This document shows positions 18,689-27,969 of a DNA stretch of 64,000 nt, piece by piece. Numbering within the stretch: the stretch's first letter is position 1; every line of letters starts with the position of its first letter. The position numbers and the translations under genes are program-made. The notes beneath the pieces are model-generated. The model had not been told where the DNA came from. It ran no database searches and saw nothing but the letters and a program-made list of their open reading frames with translations. The stretch is taken from positions 62,001-126,000 of the forward strand of contig NZ_FOLS01000001.1 in NCBI RefSeq assembly GCF_900112375.1, given 5' to 3'. Source of the stretch: Pseudomonas citronellolis (lineage in GTDB: Bacteria; Pseudomonadota; Gammaproteobacteria; Pseudomonadales; Pseudomonadaceae).

Positions 18689-20977
18689 TCAGAGCAGGGT
18701 GAACTGGCCTTCCTTCACATCATCCGAGTCCAGGCCGATCATCACCTTGAACTCGCCCGGTTCCGAGGCGTAGCGCAGGTTGCTGTCGTAGAAGCGCAGG
18801 TCTTCCTCGCGAATCGGGAATTCCACCACCTTCGACTCGCCCGGCTGCAGCATGACCTTGCGGAAGCCCTTGAGCTCCTTCACCGGACGGCTGATGGAAG
18901 CCACCTCGTCGCGCAGGTACAGCTGCACCACGGTCTCGCCGGCGCGCTTGCCGGTGTTCTTCACCGTCACCCACGCCTTCAGGGTGTCACCCTTGTGCAG
19001 CTTCGGGCTGGACATCTGCACGTCGGAAACGCTGAAGCGGGTGTAGCTCAGGCCGTAGCCGAAGGGGTACAGCGGGCCGTTCTGCGAGTCGAAGTAGCGC
19101 GAGGTGTACTTGTTCGGGTGCTCGTGGTCGAACGGGCGGCCGGTGTTGAGGTGGTTGTAGTAGATCGGGATCTGCCCCACCGAGCGCGGGAAAGTCATCG
19201 GCAGCTTGCCCGAGGGGTTGTAGTCGCCGAACAGCACGTCGGCGATGGCGTTGCCGCCCTCGGTGCCGCTGAACCAGGTCTCCAGCACCGCGTCGGCGTT
19301 CGCGGTTTCCCAACGCAGGTCCAGCGGGCGGCCATTCATCAGCACCAGCACCAGCGGCTTGCCGGTGGCCTTCAGCGCCTTGAGCAGGTCGTACTGGCTC
19401 TGGGCGATGTGCAAGTTGGTCTTGCTCGATGCCTCGTGGGCCATGCCCTGGGCCTCGCCGATCGCCGCCACGATCACGTCGGCCTGCCTGGCCTTGGCCA
19501 CCGCCTCGTCGATCATTGCCTGCGGGCTGCGCGGGTCGATCTTCACGTCCTCGTTGTATTCGTTGAGGTACTTGATGATCTCTTCGTCATTGGTGACGTT
19601 GGCGCCCTTCGCGTACAGCAGCGCGGCCTTGCCGCGGGTGGCGTGGCCCATGCCTTCGAGCAGGGTCACCGCCTGGAAGGCCTTGCCGGCGGCGGACCAG
19701 CTGCCCATCACGTCGCGCTTGCTGTCAGCCAGCGGGCCGACCAGGGCGATGGTGCCGCCGCGCTTGAGCGGCAGCACGTCGCCTTCGTTCTTCAGCAGCA
19801 CCATGCCGCGGCGCGCCACGTCGCGGGCCTCGGCGCGGTGCAGGCGGCTTTCGGCGTCGGTGTCGAGCGGGTCGGCGCCCTGCAGGTAGCGGTACGGGTC
19901 CTTGAACAGGCCCATGTCCCACTTGGCCGCCAGCACGTCGCGGCAGGCGCGGTCGATGTCGGCCTGGGTGATGGCCCCGGTCTTGAGCAGCTCCGGCAGC
20001 TCCTTGCCGTAGAGGTCGTCGTTCATGTTCATCTCGACGCCCGCGGTCATCGCCAGGCGCGCGGCCTCGCGCGGTTCGCCGGCGACGCCGTGCTTGATCA
20101 GCTCCATCACCGCGCCATGGTCGCTGAGCAGCACGCCCTTGTAGCCCCACTGCTTGCGCAACACGTCCTGCAGCAGCCACTTGTTGGCGGTGGCCGGCAC
20201 GCCGTTGACGCTGTTCAGCGAGACCATCACCGCGCCGGCGCCGGCGTCGATGGCCGCGCGGTACGGCGGCAGGTAGTCCTGGAACATGCGCGGCAGGCTC
20301 ATGTCCACGGTGTTGTAGTCGCGCCCGCCTTCGCCGGCGCCGTACAGGGCGAAGTGCTTGACCCCGGCCATGATGGTGCCCGGCTGGTCCAGGCCCTTGC
20401 CCTGGTAGGCCTTGACCACGGTCCCGGCGATGCGGCTGACCAGGTAGGTGTCCTCGCCGAAGCCTTCGGACACGCGCCCCCAGCGCGGGTCGCGGGCGAT
20501 ATCGACGGTGGGCGAGTAGGTCAGGTTGAGGCCGTCGGCGCTGGCTTCTAGAGCGGCGATGCGCGCGCTGGTAGCGACCGCGTCCATGTCCCAGCTGGCG
20601 GCCAGGCCCAGGCCGATGGGGAACACGGTGCGATGGCCGTGGACCACGTCGTAGGCGAAGAACAGCGGGATTTTCAGGCGGCTGCGCATGGCCGCGTCCT
20701 GCAGGTCGCGGATGCCCGGGCGGACCACGGTGTTGAAGATGGCGCCGGTATTGCCGGTCTTGATCTCTTCCAGCAGCACCGGCTTGGGATGCTCGGGGCC
20801 GACGCTGACCAGGCGCAGTTGGCCGATCTTCTCGTCCTGCGTCATCTGCTGCATCAGTTGGCTGATGAAGGCGTCCTTGGACTGCCCCGGCAGCGGAACC
20901 GCCGGCCCCTCGGCAGCGAACAGGGAAACGCTGTTCAACCCCAGCAGGAGGCCGAGGCAGAGGTGTGTTCTCTTCAT
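18689..20977 (-). CDS. bglX: Periplasmic beta-glucosidase, GH3 family
   Basis: Hydrolyses beta-glucosides, releasing glucose in the periplasm. The 762-residue protein has a signal peptide (MKRTHLCLGLLLGLNSVSLF, cut near AAEG), the GH3 N-terminal barrel with MAGVKHFALYGAGEGGRDYN, the catalytic nucleophile Asp in YKGVLLSDHGAV, the GH3 C-terminal domain and a fibronectin-like tail. The length fits E. coli BglX (765). The ATG at 20977 begins the signal peptide; the reading frame continues 46 codons upstream without signal character. Released glucose could feed the nearby uptake system, which is inference. Confidence 0.94.
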   Translation of the reverse strand: MKRTHLCLGLLLGLNSVSLFAAEGPAVPLPGQSKDAFISQLMQQMTQDEKIGQLRLVSVGPEHPKPVLLEEIKTGNTGAIFNTVVRPGIRDLQDAAMRSRLKIPLFFAYDVVHGHRTVFPIGLGLAASWDMDAVATSARIAALEASADGLNLTYSPTVDIARDPRWGRVSEGFGEDTYLVSRIAGTVVKAYQGKGLDQPGTIMAGVKHFALYGAGEGGRDYNTVDMSLPRMFQDYLPPYRAAIDAGAGAVMVSLNSVNGVPATANKWLLQDVLRKQWGYKGVLLSDHGAVMELIKHGVAGEPREAARLAMTAGVEMNMNDDLYGKELPELLKTGAITQADIDRACRDVLAAKWDMGLFKDPYRYLQGADPLDTDAESRLHRAEARDVARRGMVLLKNEGDVLPLKRGGTIALVGPLADSKRDVMGSWSAAGKAFQAVTLLEGMGHATRGKAALLYAKGANVTNDEEIIKYLNEYNEDVKIDPRSPQAMIDEAVAKARQADVIVAAIGEAQGMAHEASSKTNLHIAQSQYDLLKALKATGKPLVLVLMNGRPLDLRWETANADAVLETWFSGTEGGNAIADVLFGDYNPSGKLPMTFPRSVGQIPIYYNHLNTGRPFDHEHPNKYTSRYFDSQNGPLYPFGYGLSYTRFSVSDVQMSSPKLHKGDTLKAWVTVKNTGKRAGETVVQLYLRDEVASISRPVKELKGFRKVMLQPGESKVVEFPIREEDLRFYDSNLRYASEPGEFKVMIGLDSDDVKEGQFTLL

Positions 20978-21192
20978 TATGTATGCGCACTCAGTGGCCC
21001 GCGCCAGGGCGGCGGCCGACTGTTGAATGTTGGAAGGATCGATGACGGCCATGCCCGGCGCTGTTCCGGCGGCTCCCCCAGGTGCTGCCGCCGGCGCCCG
21101 TGCGGCGCGGCACATAAGGTCGTCCCGCGCGCGATGGAAGTCAACGGTTGAAAGCTTTCAGGGGCGGCGCCCCCGACTTTCGGACGCGCGGA

Positions 21193-22182
21193 TCAGTGGT
21201 CGCGTTCCCTGGCCATGGCCTCGAGTTCCTCACGCATGGCCTCGGCCAGGGCGCGCTCCTCGTCGTATTCCTCGGCCTCGGGCGCCGGCGCGGCGGGCTC
21301 TGCGGCGGGTTCCGGGGCTACCTCGACGGCGTCGTCGGGCGCTGCCGGAGGGGCTTCTTCGGCCGCTGCTGGGTCGTCCACGGCGTCCGCTTCGGCGACC
21401 GGCGGCGGTTCGATCAGGTCGTCGAAGTCGGTCTTCAGGCCCTGCTCCATCTCGTCCAGTTCGGCCAGCAGGCTGCGGAAGCTGGTTTCCTCGGGCTTCT
21501 CCTCCGGCGGCGCGGCTTCCGGCTCCTCGCCGGCCTCGCGCAGCGCCTGGTCGGCCAGGGCCTGGATGGATGCCGGCACGTAGTCCTCATCGAGGATCGG
21601 GCTGGGCAGGTGGACCGGCACCAGTTGCACGTCTTCCGGCTCGGCTTCCATCTCGCGCAGCTCGGCCAGCGGCGGCAGCTCTTCCAGGCTCTTGAGGTTG
21701 AAGTAGTCGAGGAAGGTGCGGGTGGTGGCGAGCATCGCCGGGCGCCCCGGCACCTCGCGGTAGCCGACGATGCGGATCCACTCGCGCTCCATCAGCGTCT
21801 TGACGATCTGGGTGTTCACCGCCACGCCGCGGATGTCCTCGATCTCGCCGCGGGTGATGGGCTGGCGGTAGGCGATCAGCGCCAGGGTTTCCAGCAGCGC
21901 GCGGGAGTAGCGCTGCGGGCGCTCCTCCCATAGCCGGCCGACCCAGGGTGAGAGCGGCTCGCGGATCTGCAGGCGGTAGCCGCTGGCCACTTCCTTGAGT
22001 TCGAAGGCGCGCCCGGCGCAGGACAGCGACAGGATCGCCAGGGCGTCGCGGAATTGCTGCGGCTCCGGGCGCTCGGCCTCCTCGAACAGCTCGCCGAGGC
22101 GCTCCAGCGACAGCGGCCGGCCGGAAGCCAGCAGGATGCCTTCGAGCAGGGTCGCCAGTTCGTGGGGGTCGGAGAGGTTCAT
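21193..22182 (-). CDS. scpB: Segregation and condensation protein B
   Basis: Winged-helix partner of the SMC-ScpAB chromosome condensin. The first 190 residues match ScpB (LEGILLASGRPLSLERLGEL, RYSRALLETLALIAYRQPIT, EWIRIVGYREVPGRPAMLAT). The 329-residue length exceeds the roughly 200 residues of many ScpB proteins because of a C-terminal extension of about 130 residues rich in Glu, Pro and Ala, probably disordered; such tails are common in pseudomonads. It follows scpA by 83 bases. Confidence 0.94.
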   Translation of the reverse strand: MNLSDPHELATLLEGILLASGRPLSLERLGELFEEAERPEPQQFRDALAILSLSCAGRAFELKEVASGYRLQIREPLSPWVGRLWEERPQRYSRALLETLALIAYRQPITRGEIEDIRGVAVNTQIVKTLMEREWIRIVGYREVPGRPAMLATTRTFLDYFNLKSLEELPPLAELREMEAEPEDVQLVPVHLPSPILDEDYVPASIQALADQALREAGEEPEAAPPEEKPEETSFRSLLAELDEMEQGLKTDFDDLIEPPPVAEADAVDDPAAAEEAPPAAPDDAVEVAPEPAAEPAAPAPEAEEYDEERALAEAMREELEAMARERDH

Positions 22183-22265
22183 CGGGTCGCTCGGTTCGGG
22201 TTGCGGGAATCGCCGGTCTGGCGGGAAAACTACTCAATGCGCGGCGCCAGGGCAACGCCGGCGGC

Positions 22266-23243
22266 TCAGAGCGGCTCTTCGTCGAAGTCCTCGGCGTCCG
22301 CCGTCTCGTCGAAGCCGCCGTCCTCGAAGGTCGGCTCCGGCGCCGGCGCCTCGACCGGCTCGAAGACGCCCTCGTCGCCCTCTTCCAGCTCCTCGAGCGG
22401 CGCTGCGCCCTCCTCCACCTCGATCCGGGCGCGCACGTGGATGGGCGCGAAGGCCTGGTTCTGCACCAGCTCCACCAGTTGTTCCTTGACCAGTTCCAGC
22501 ACCGCCATGAAGGTCACCACCACGCCCAGGCGGCCTTCCTCGACGCTGAACAGCTCGATGAAGGGCACGAAGCCGGCGTCCTTGAGGCGTTCGAGGATTT
22601 CGCTCATGCGCTCGCGGGTGGAGAGCATCTCGCGGGTCACCTGGTGGCTCTCGAACAGGTCGGCGCGGCGCAGCACCTCGGCCATGCACAGCATCAGCTC
22701 CTGCATGTCCACCTGCGGCAACAGCTTGCGCGCCTTGGCCTCCGGCGCCGCCACGGTCGGCACCACGTAGTCGCGGCCCTGGCGCGGCAGGCCGTCGAGG
22801 TCCTCGGCGGCCTGCTTGAAGCGCTCGTATTCCTGCAGGCGGCGGATCAGCTCGGCGCGCGGGTCTTCCTCGTCCTCCTCGGCCTCGGCCGAGCGCGGCA
22901 GCAGCATGCGCGACTTGATCTCGGCGAGCATGGCGGCCATCACCAGGTATTCGGCGGCCAGCTCCAGGCGCACCGACTTCATCAGCTCGACGTAGGTCAT
23001 GTACTGGCGGGTGATTTCCGCCACCGGAATGTCGAGGACGTCGATGTTCTGCTTGCGGATCAGGTACAGCAGCAGGTCGAGCGGGCCTTCGAAGGCTTCG
23101 AGGAAGACCTCCAGGGCGTCCGGCGGGATGTACAGGTCCTGGGGCAGCTCGGTGACCGCCTCGCCATAGACGAGCGCCAGCTGCACCGGTTCGCGATATT
23201 CGGCGGGGCTGGGCGGGGTTTGCGGCTCGTTCAGGTCGCTCAT
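22266..23243 (-). CDS. scpA: Segregation and condensation protein A
   Basis: The kleisin subunit that bridges SMC heads. The 325-residue protein has the ScpA signature FEGPLDLLLYLIRKQNIDVL at about residues 52-71, then AAEYLVMAAMLAEIKSRMLL. The C-terminal 50 residues are acidic (EGDEGVFEPVEAPAPEP). The gene is upstream of scpB in the usual order. Confidence 0.94.
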   Translation of the reverse strand: MSDLNEPQTPPSPAEYREPVQLALVYGEAVTELPQDLYIPPDALEVFLEAFEGPLDLLLYLIRKQNIDVLDIPVAEITRQYMTYVELMKSVRLELAAEYLVMAAMLAEIKSRMLLPRSAEAEEDEEDPRAELIRRLQEYERFKQAAEDLDGLPRQGRDYVVPTVAAPEAKARKLLPQVDMQELMLCMAEVLRRADLFESHQVTREMLSTRERMSEILERLKDAGFVPFIELFSVEEGRLGVVVTFMAVLELVKEQLVELVQNQAFAPIHVRARIEVEEGAAPLEELEEGDEGVFEPVEAPAPEPTFEDGGFDETADAEDFDEEPL

Positions 23244-23347
23244 CGGCCTCTCGTCGGGCGGGGCGGGCTCAGAGCGGCATTATCCCTGCTTTTCAGCGGC
23301 GATGGTGAGGGAATTGGACGGAATGGCGCCCACCCACACCATCCCCT

Positions 23348-23394
23348 GTAGGAGCGCGCCCTGCGCGCGAATCGCGGGCAGGGCCCGCTCCTAC
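23348..23394. repeat. REP-type inverted repeat (GTAGGAGCGCGCC)
   Basis: GTAGGAGCGCGCCCTGCGCG pairs imperfectly with GGGCAGGGCCCGCTCCTAC. It is the first of three hairpins filling the scpA-trpS gap; no gene is seen in 23244-23627. Confidence 0.8.
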
Positions 23395-23417
23395 AGGTTG
23401 CACGGTATTCCTCCCCC

Positions 23418-23485
23418 GTAGGAGCGGACCTTGTCCGCGATAGCCGGAACCGCCGGCGCGATTCGCGGATGAGATCCGCTCCTAC
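23418..23485. repeat. REP-type inverted repeat (GTAGGAGCGGACC)
   Basis: GTAGGAGCGGACCTTGTCCG at the left is mirrored by CGGATGAGATCCGCTCCTAC at the right. Confidence 0.8.
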
Positions 23486-23510
23486 GCTGCCCCACCCACG
23501 CCATTTCCCT

Positions 23511-23575
23511 GTAGGAGCGAGCTTGCTCGCGAACCGCATGGCACCGCGTTTGTTCGCGAGCAAGCTCGCTCCTAC
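23511..23575. repeat. Inverted pair of REP cores (BIME-like)
   Basis: GTAGGAGCGAGCTTGCTCGC GAA and its exact reverse complement face each other across 19 bases, the classical REP doublet. Confidence 0.88.
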
Positions 23576-23627
23576 GAAAAGCCATGCTCGCCTGCAACGC
23601 AGGATTTTGTCCGCAATACCGGGCAAC

Positions 23628-24842
23628 CTAGCGGTACACCAGCCCCATGGCCTGGCGCACTTCCACCAGGGTCTCGCGCGCCGCCTCGCGGGCGTGTTCG
23701 GCGCCCTCGGCGAGGATGCTGCGCACCAGTTCAGGGTTGTCCTCGTAGTCCTGGGCGCGCTCGCGGATCGGCGCCAGTTCCTGGTTGATCGACTCGATCA
23801 GCGGCCGTTTGCAGTCCAGGCAGCCGATGCCGGCGCTGCTGCAGCCCTCCTGCACCCACTGGCGGCAGGCGTCGTCGGAGTAGATCAGGTGCCACTGCCA
23901 CACCGGGCAGCGCTGCGGGTCGCCCGGGTCGTTGCGCCGCACCCGCGCCGGGTCGGTGGGCATGCGCGCGATCTTCTCCTCCACTTCCGCCGGGCTTTCG
24001 CGCAGGCTGATGGTGTTGTCGTGGGACTTGGACATCTTCTGCCCGTCCAGCCCCGGCATGCGCGAGGTGCTGCCGACCAGCGTCTGCGGCTCGGGCAGCA
24101 GCACGCGGCTGCTGCCTTCGAGGTAGCCGAACAGCCGCTCGCGGTCGCCGAGGGTCAGGTTCTGCTGCTCCTTGAGCAGTGCCCGCGCGGTTTCCAGGGC
24201 ATCCTCGTCGCCCTGTTCCTGCCAGGCCTTGCGCAGGCTGCTGTAGAGCTTCGAGGTCCTCTTGCCCAGGCGTGCGACGGCGGCCTGGGCCTTGTCCTCG
24301 AAGTCCACCTCGCCGCCATAGAGGTGGTTGAAGCGCCGCGCCACCTCGCGGGCGAACTCGACGTGGGCCAGCTGGTCCGAGCCCACCGGCACCAGGCCGG
24401 CGCGGTAGACCAGGATGTCCGCCGCCTGCAGCAGCGGGTAACCGAGGAAGCCGTAGGTCGACAGGTCCTTGTGGCCGAGCTTTTCCTGCAGCTCCTTGTA
24501 GGTCGGCACCCGCTCCAGCCAGGGCAGCGGACAGATCATCGACAGCAGCAGGTGCAGCTCGGCGTGCTCGGGCACCTGGGACTGGATGAAGAGGGTCGCG
24601 GCGCTGGGGCTGACGCCCACCGCCAGCCAGTCCACGGCCATGTCGCGGACGTGCTGGCGGATCGGCCCGACGTCATCGTACTCGGTGGTCAGGGCGTGCC
24701 AGTCGACGATGGAGAAGAAGCATTCGTACTCGTGCTGCAGGCGCACCCAGTTCCGCAGCACGCCGTGCAGGTGGCCCAGGTGCAGGCGCCCGGTGGGGCG
24801 CATGCCGGACAGCACACGGCGCTGGGATTCGACATTGCTCAA
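23628..24842 (-). CDS. trpS: Tryptophanyl-tRNA synthetase with Fe-S type cysteine motif
   Basis: Charges tRNA-Trp. The 404-residue class I synthetase has the HIGH-type motif LHLGH (20-24), the KMSKS motif (269-273) and GSDQLAHVEF. It is longer than the 330-residue E. coli enzyme through an insertion at about 170-255. Near the C-terminus cysteines 312, 334, 341 and 344 form C-x21-C-x6-C-x2-C, closely like the motif that binds a [4Fe-4S] cluster in Thermotoga TrpRS. The cluster is inferred, not shown. A start at 24842 gives the family N-terminus RVLSGMRPTGRLHLGH. Confidence 0.93.
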   Translation of the reverse strand: MSNVESQRRVLSGMRPTGRLHLGHLHGVLRNWVRLQHEYECFFSIVDWHALTTEYDDVGPIRQHVRDMAVDWLAVGVSPSAATLFIQSQVPEHAELHLLLSMICPLPWLERVPTYKELQEKLGHKDLSTYGFLGYPLLQAADILVYRAGLVPVGSDQLAHVEFAREVARRFNHLYGGEVDFEDKAQAAVARLGKRTSKLYSSLRKAWQEQGDEDALETARALLKEQQNLTLGDRERLFGYLEGSSRVLLPEPQTLVGSTSRMPGLDGQKMSKSHDNTISLRESPAEVEEKIARMPTDPARVRRNDPGDPQRCPVWQWHLIYSDDACRQWVQEGCSSAGIGCLDCKRPLIESINQELAPIRERAQDYEDNPELVRSILAEGAEHAREAARETLVEVRQAMGLVYR

Positions 24843-24882
24843 GCGCGGGACCTCGGCAAGGGCGGCAGTATGGAAGAGCGCT

Positions 24883-25512
24883 TCAGGCGTAGGCCTCGAA
24901 GGGGGCCGGGTCGCCGCAGCCGACGCGCACCACCTCCGGCTCCTCGCCGGTGAGGTTGATCACCGTGGAAGCCTCGACGCCGCCGTAGCCGCCGTCCAGC
25001 ACCAGGTCCACCTGGTGTTCCAGCGCGCCGCGCATTTCATAGGGGTCGCTCATCGGCTCGGTCTCGCCGGGCATGATCAGGCTCACGCTCATCAGCGGCT
25101 CGCCCAGCTCCTGCAGCAGCGCCTGGGCGATCGGGCAGGCCGGCACGCGCAGGCCGATGGTGCGGCGCTTGGGGTGCAGCAGCATGCGCGGCACCTCGCG
25201 GGTGGCGTCGAGGATGAAGGTGTAGGGCCCGGGCGTGTGGGCCTTGAGCAGGCGGAACAGGCGGGTGTCGACCTTGGCGTACAGGCCCAGCTCGGACAGG
25301 TCGCGGCACACCAGGGTGAAGTTGTGCTTGTCGTCGAGCTTGCGCAGCCGGCGGATGCGCTCCACCGCGCCCTTCTCGCCCAGGCGGCAGCCCAGGGCAT
25401 AGGAGGAATCGGTAGGATAGGCGATCACCCCGCCCTGGCGGACGATCTCCACCGCCTGCTTGATCAGGCGTGGCTGGGGGTTTTCCGGGTGGACCTGGAA
25501 GAACTGGCTCAT
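24883..25512 (-). CDS. yciO: YciO family (Sua5/YrdC-like) protein
   Basis: A 209-residue protein of the Sua5-YciO-YrdC fold, the fold of threonylcarbamoyl-AMP synthases. Seen are GGVIAYPTDSSYALGCRLGE, KHNFTLVCRDLSELG, PGPYTFILDAT and MSVSLIMPG. YciO itself lacks or has weak threonylcarbamoyl-AMP activity, so the function is uncertain. The ATG at 25512 overlaps the stop of the PHP gene (ATGA), fixing the start over a longer in-frame reading. Confidence 0.9.
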   Translation of the reverse strand: MSQFFQVHPENPQPRLIKQAVEIVRQGGVIAYPTDSSYALGCRLGEKGAVERIRRLRKLDDKHNFTLVCRDLSELGLYAKVDTRLFRLLKAHTPGPYTFILDATREVPRMLLHPKRRTIGLRVPACPIAQALLQELGEPLMSVSLIMPGETEPMSDPYEMRGALEHQVDLVLDGGYGGVEASTVINLTGEEPEVVRVGCGDPAPFEAYA

Positions 25513-26384
25513 GAAGTCTCCTCGAGGGCCCGGGCCGCGCCGGCGAAGCGCGTCCACAAGGGCGGAAGGTCGTCCGGCACGGGCCGGTACAGCCCCAGCT
25601 CCGACCAGTCGCTGGGGCCGTGGAAATCGCTGCCGGCGCTGACCAGCAGGCCGAATTCGCGGGCCAGGATGCTCAGCACGCCGACCTGCTCGGCCGGCTG
25701 CAGGCCGTTGACCACTTCGATGGCGTGGCCGCCGGCGTCGATGAAGTCGGCAATCAGCTTGCGCCGCTTGGTGCGGGTGAAATCGTACTGGTAGGGGTGC
25801 GCCAGGCTGACCCAGGCGCCCGCCGCGCGCAGGGTGCCCACCGCCTCGGCGAGGCTCGGCCAGTGCTGCTTGACGTCGCCCAGCTTGCCGGCGCCCAGCC
25901 ACTTGCGGAAGGCTTCGGCGCGCTCGGCGACGTGACCGGCGCGCACCAGGAACTCGGCGAAGTGTGGGCGCGCCGGGGCATTTTCACTGTCGCCCAGCTC
26001 GCGCTGGACGGCCCGCGCGCCCTCGAAGGCGCCGGGCATGCCCTTGGCTTCCAGGCGCCGGCCGATCTCCTCGGCTCGCGCCCAGCGCCCGCGGTGCAGG
26101 TCATCGAGGGCGCGAACCAGTGGCTCGGCGGCGCTGTCGAAGGCGTAACCCAGGACGTGGATGGTCGCCCCGCCCCAGGTGCAGGACAGCTCCACGCCGT
26201 TGACCAGGGTCACCCCCAGCGCCTCGGCGGCGGCGCGCGCCTCGGGCAAACCTTCCAGGGTGTCGTGGTCGCTCAGGGCGAGCAGGCGTACGCCGCGCTG
26301 GTGCGCGCGGGCCACCACGGCGGCGGGCGGCAGCTGGCCGTCGGAGGCGGTGCTATGGCAATGCAGGTCGACACGCATGGGCAT
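25509..26384 (-). CDS. PHP-domain 5'-3' exoribonuclease (YciV/RNase AM-like)
   Basis: A 291-residue PHP phosphoesterase. Metal-binding motifs include DLHCHSTASDG at the N-terminus, LSDHDTLEG, NGVELSC, SLAHPYQYD and a late SAGSDFHGPS. E. coli YciV is a 5'-3' exonuclease on short RNA and 5S/16S/23S rRNA ends; the same role is likely. An in-frame ATG at 26378 is an equally good start; neither has a clear ribosome site. It overlaps yciO by 4 bases and is divergent from yciB, an arrangement also seen in other gammaproteobacteria. Confidence 0.88.
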   Translation of the reverse strand: MPMRVDLHCHSTASDGQLPPAAVVARAHQRGVRLLALSDHDTLEGLPEARAAAEALGVTLVNGVELSCTWGGATIHVLGYAFDSAAEPLVRALDDLHRGRWARAEEIGRRLEAKGMPGAFEGARAVQRELGDSENAPARPHFAEFLVRAGHVAERAEAFRKWLGAGKLGDVKQHWPSLAEAVGTLRAAGAWVSLAHPYQYDFTRTKRRKLIADFIDAGGHAIEVVNGLQPAEQVGVLSILAREFGLLVSAGSDFHGPSDWSELGLYRPVPDDLPPLWTRFAGAARALEETS

Positions 26385-26525
26385 ACCGGGACGGGTTTTA
26401 CTTCTGTATAGACGCTGCGCGGCGGCGATTCACGGCGTGCGAGCGCAACGGCACGAGACGGGTGACTATTTCAGTTCTTCCGCAGGTTGGTATTATGCCG
26501 CCACAACTGGGCTCTGGCTGCCGTA

Positions 26526-27122
26526 ATGAAGCAATTCATCGATTTCATCCCCCTCATCCTGTTCTTCATCGTCTACAAGCTGGACCCGCGCACGGTCGAA
26601 CTCGCCGGACACTCCTTCAGCCTGGGCGGCATCTACAGCGCCACGGCGGTGCTGATCGCCTCCTCGGTGGTGGTCTACGGCGCGCTGCTGATCAAGCAGC
26701 GCAAGCTGGACAAGGGCCAGTGGCTGACCCTGGCCGCCTGCCTGGTGTTTGGCGGCATGACCCTGGCCTTCCACAGCGAGACCTTCCTCAAGTGGAAGGC
26801 CCCGGTGGTCAACTGGCTGTTCGCCCTGGGCTTCCTCGGCAGCACCCTGGTGGGCGACCGCCGGCCGCTGATCCAGCGCATCATGGGCCATGCCGTGCAC
26901 CTGCCGGAACCGATCTGGCAGCGCCTGAACCTGGCCTGGGTGCTGTTCTTCGTGTTCTGCGGCTGCGTCCAGCTGTTCGTCGCCTTCACCTTCGAGCGTT
27001 TCTGGGTGGACTTCAAGGTGTTCGGCAGCCTGGGCATGACCCTGCTCTTCCTGATCGGCCAGGGTGTGTTCCTGGCTCGCCACATGCACGACGCCCCAAC
27101 CGGCGAAAAGCCCAAGGACTGA
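26526..27122 (+). CDS. yciB: Inner membrane-spanning protein YciB (septation protein IspZ)
   Basis: A 198-residue integral membrane protein with about five hydrophobic segments. It opens [19 protein letters not shown] and contains [20 protein letters not shown], both standard for YciB. In E. coli YciB interacts with cell-elongation and division proteins. The ATG at 26526 matches family N-termini; 13 extra codons upstream do not. Confidence 0.94.
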   Translation: MKQFIDFIPLILFFIVYKLDPRTVELAGHSFSLGGIYSATAVLIASSVVVYGALLIKQRKLDKGQWLTLAACLVFGGMTLAFHSETFLKWKAPVVNWLFALGFLGSTLVGDRRPLIQRIMGHAVHLPEPIWQRLNLAWVLFFVFCGCVQLFVAFTFERFWVDFKVFGSLGMTLLFLIGQGVFLARHMHDAPTGEKPKD

Positions 27123-27123
27123 C

Positions 27124-27423
27124 ATGCTCTACGCAATCATCGCCCGCGACATCACCGCTTCCCAAGAACGCCGCCTGGCCGCGCGTCCGGCGCACCTGGC
27201 CCGCCTCGAGCTGCTCAAGGACGAGGGCCGCCTGGTCCTGGCCGGGCCGCACCCGGCCATCGACAGCCCCGACCCGGGCGCGGCCGGCTTCACCGGCAGC
27301 CTGATCGTCGCCGAGTTCGAGTCGCTGGCCGCCGCCCAGGCCTGGGCCGATGCCGACCCGTACCGCGCCGCCGGCGTCTACGCCGAAGTCGTGGTCAAGC
27401 CGTTCAAGAAAGTCCTGCCGTAA
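27124..27423 (+). CDS. yciI: YciI family protein
   Basis: A 99-residue YciI-like protein of the ferredoxin-like fold. It has [40 protein letters not shown] and the late [13 protein letters not shown] with the His/Asp pair proposed as catalytic in this family. It follows yciB with 1 base between, a conserved pairing. Function remains unknown. Confidence 0.92.
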   Translation: MLYAIIARDITASQERRLAARPAHLARLELLKDEGRLVLAGPHPAIDSPDPGAAGFTGSLIVAEFESLAAAQAWADADPYRAAGVYAEVVVKPFKKVLP

Positions 27424-27541
27424 ACCGGCGAGCGGCGGCGTACGGACGGCGCCGCATGGCCGGACACACAGGCCCGGCCCCGCGACCGGACAGCGCCCGG
27501 AGCGCGGTGCCCGGCGGCTCATCAGCGTACAAGGAGTTCCG

Positions 27542-27955
27542 ATGTCCCGACGTCATCTGCTGCCCCTGCTGTTCTGCCTGAGCCTGCCGCTCGCCGCCCA
27601 CGGCGAGGAGCCCGTCACCGACGACCCCGGCGCCATGCCGGCTCCCACTGCCGCGCCGGCCCCGGCCAGCGACGACTTCGCCCAACTGCAACAGCGCCTG
27701 GACGAGAGCGAGAAGCAGCGCGCCGACCTCGCCGCCCAGCTGCAAGGGGCGGAAAGCGCCGTGGTGGGCCACCTGCGCCAGGAAAACCAGCGCCTGAAGC
27801 TGCAATTGCGCGAGCTGCAGGCCCAACAACCGCCGCGCCTGCTCAGCGACGAGCAGACCTGGTTCGCGACCGGCGGCGCCGTCGCCCTCGTCGCCTTCGT
27901 CCTCGGCGCCCTGAGCCGCGGCCGACGCCGCCGGCGGCGTGAATGGATCAACTGA
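27542..27955 (+). CDS. Exported coiled-coil protein with C-terminal membrane anchor
   Basis: A 137-residue protein. A signal-like N-terminus (RRHLLPLLFCLSLPLAAHG) is followed by a Pro/Ala linker, a predicted coiled coil (QLQQRLDESEKQRADLAAQL, LRQENQRLKLQLRELQ), one hydrophobic segment (FATGGAVALVAFVLGALS) and a basic tail RGRRRRRRE. The tail layout recalls TIGR04211-type SH3 proteins, but no SH3 domain is present here. AAGGAG precedes the ATG. It is directly upstream of the cpxR-like gene, so an envelope role is plausible; the function is not known. Confidence 0.75.
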   Translation: MSRRHLLPLLFCLSLPLAAHGEEPVTDDPGAMPAPTAAPAPASDDFAQLQQRLDESEKQRADLAAQLQGAESAVVGHLRQENQRLKLQLRELQAQQPPRLLSDEQTWFATGGAVALVAFVLGALSRGRRRRRREWIN

Positions 27956-27969
27956 AAGAAGCCCGAGCA

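Noticed and set aside
18671-20551. 626-codon open frame on the plus strand
   Set aside because: Antisense to bglX, whose GH3 motifs are clear.
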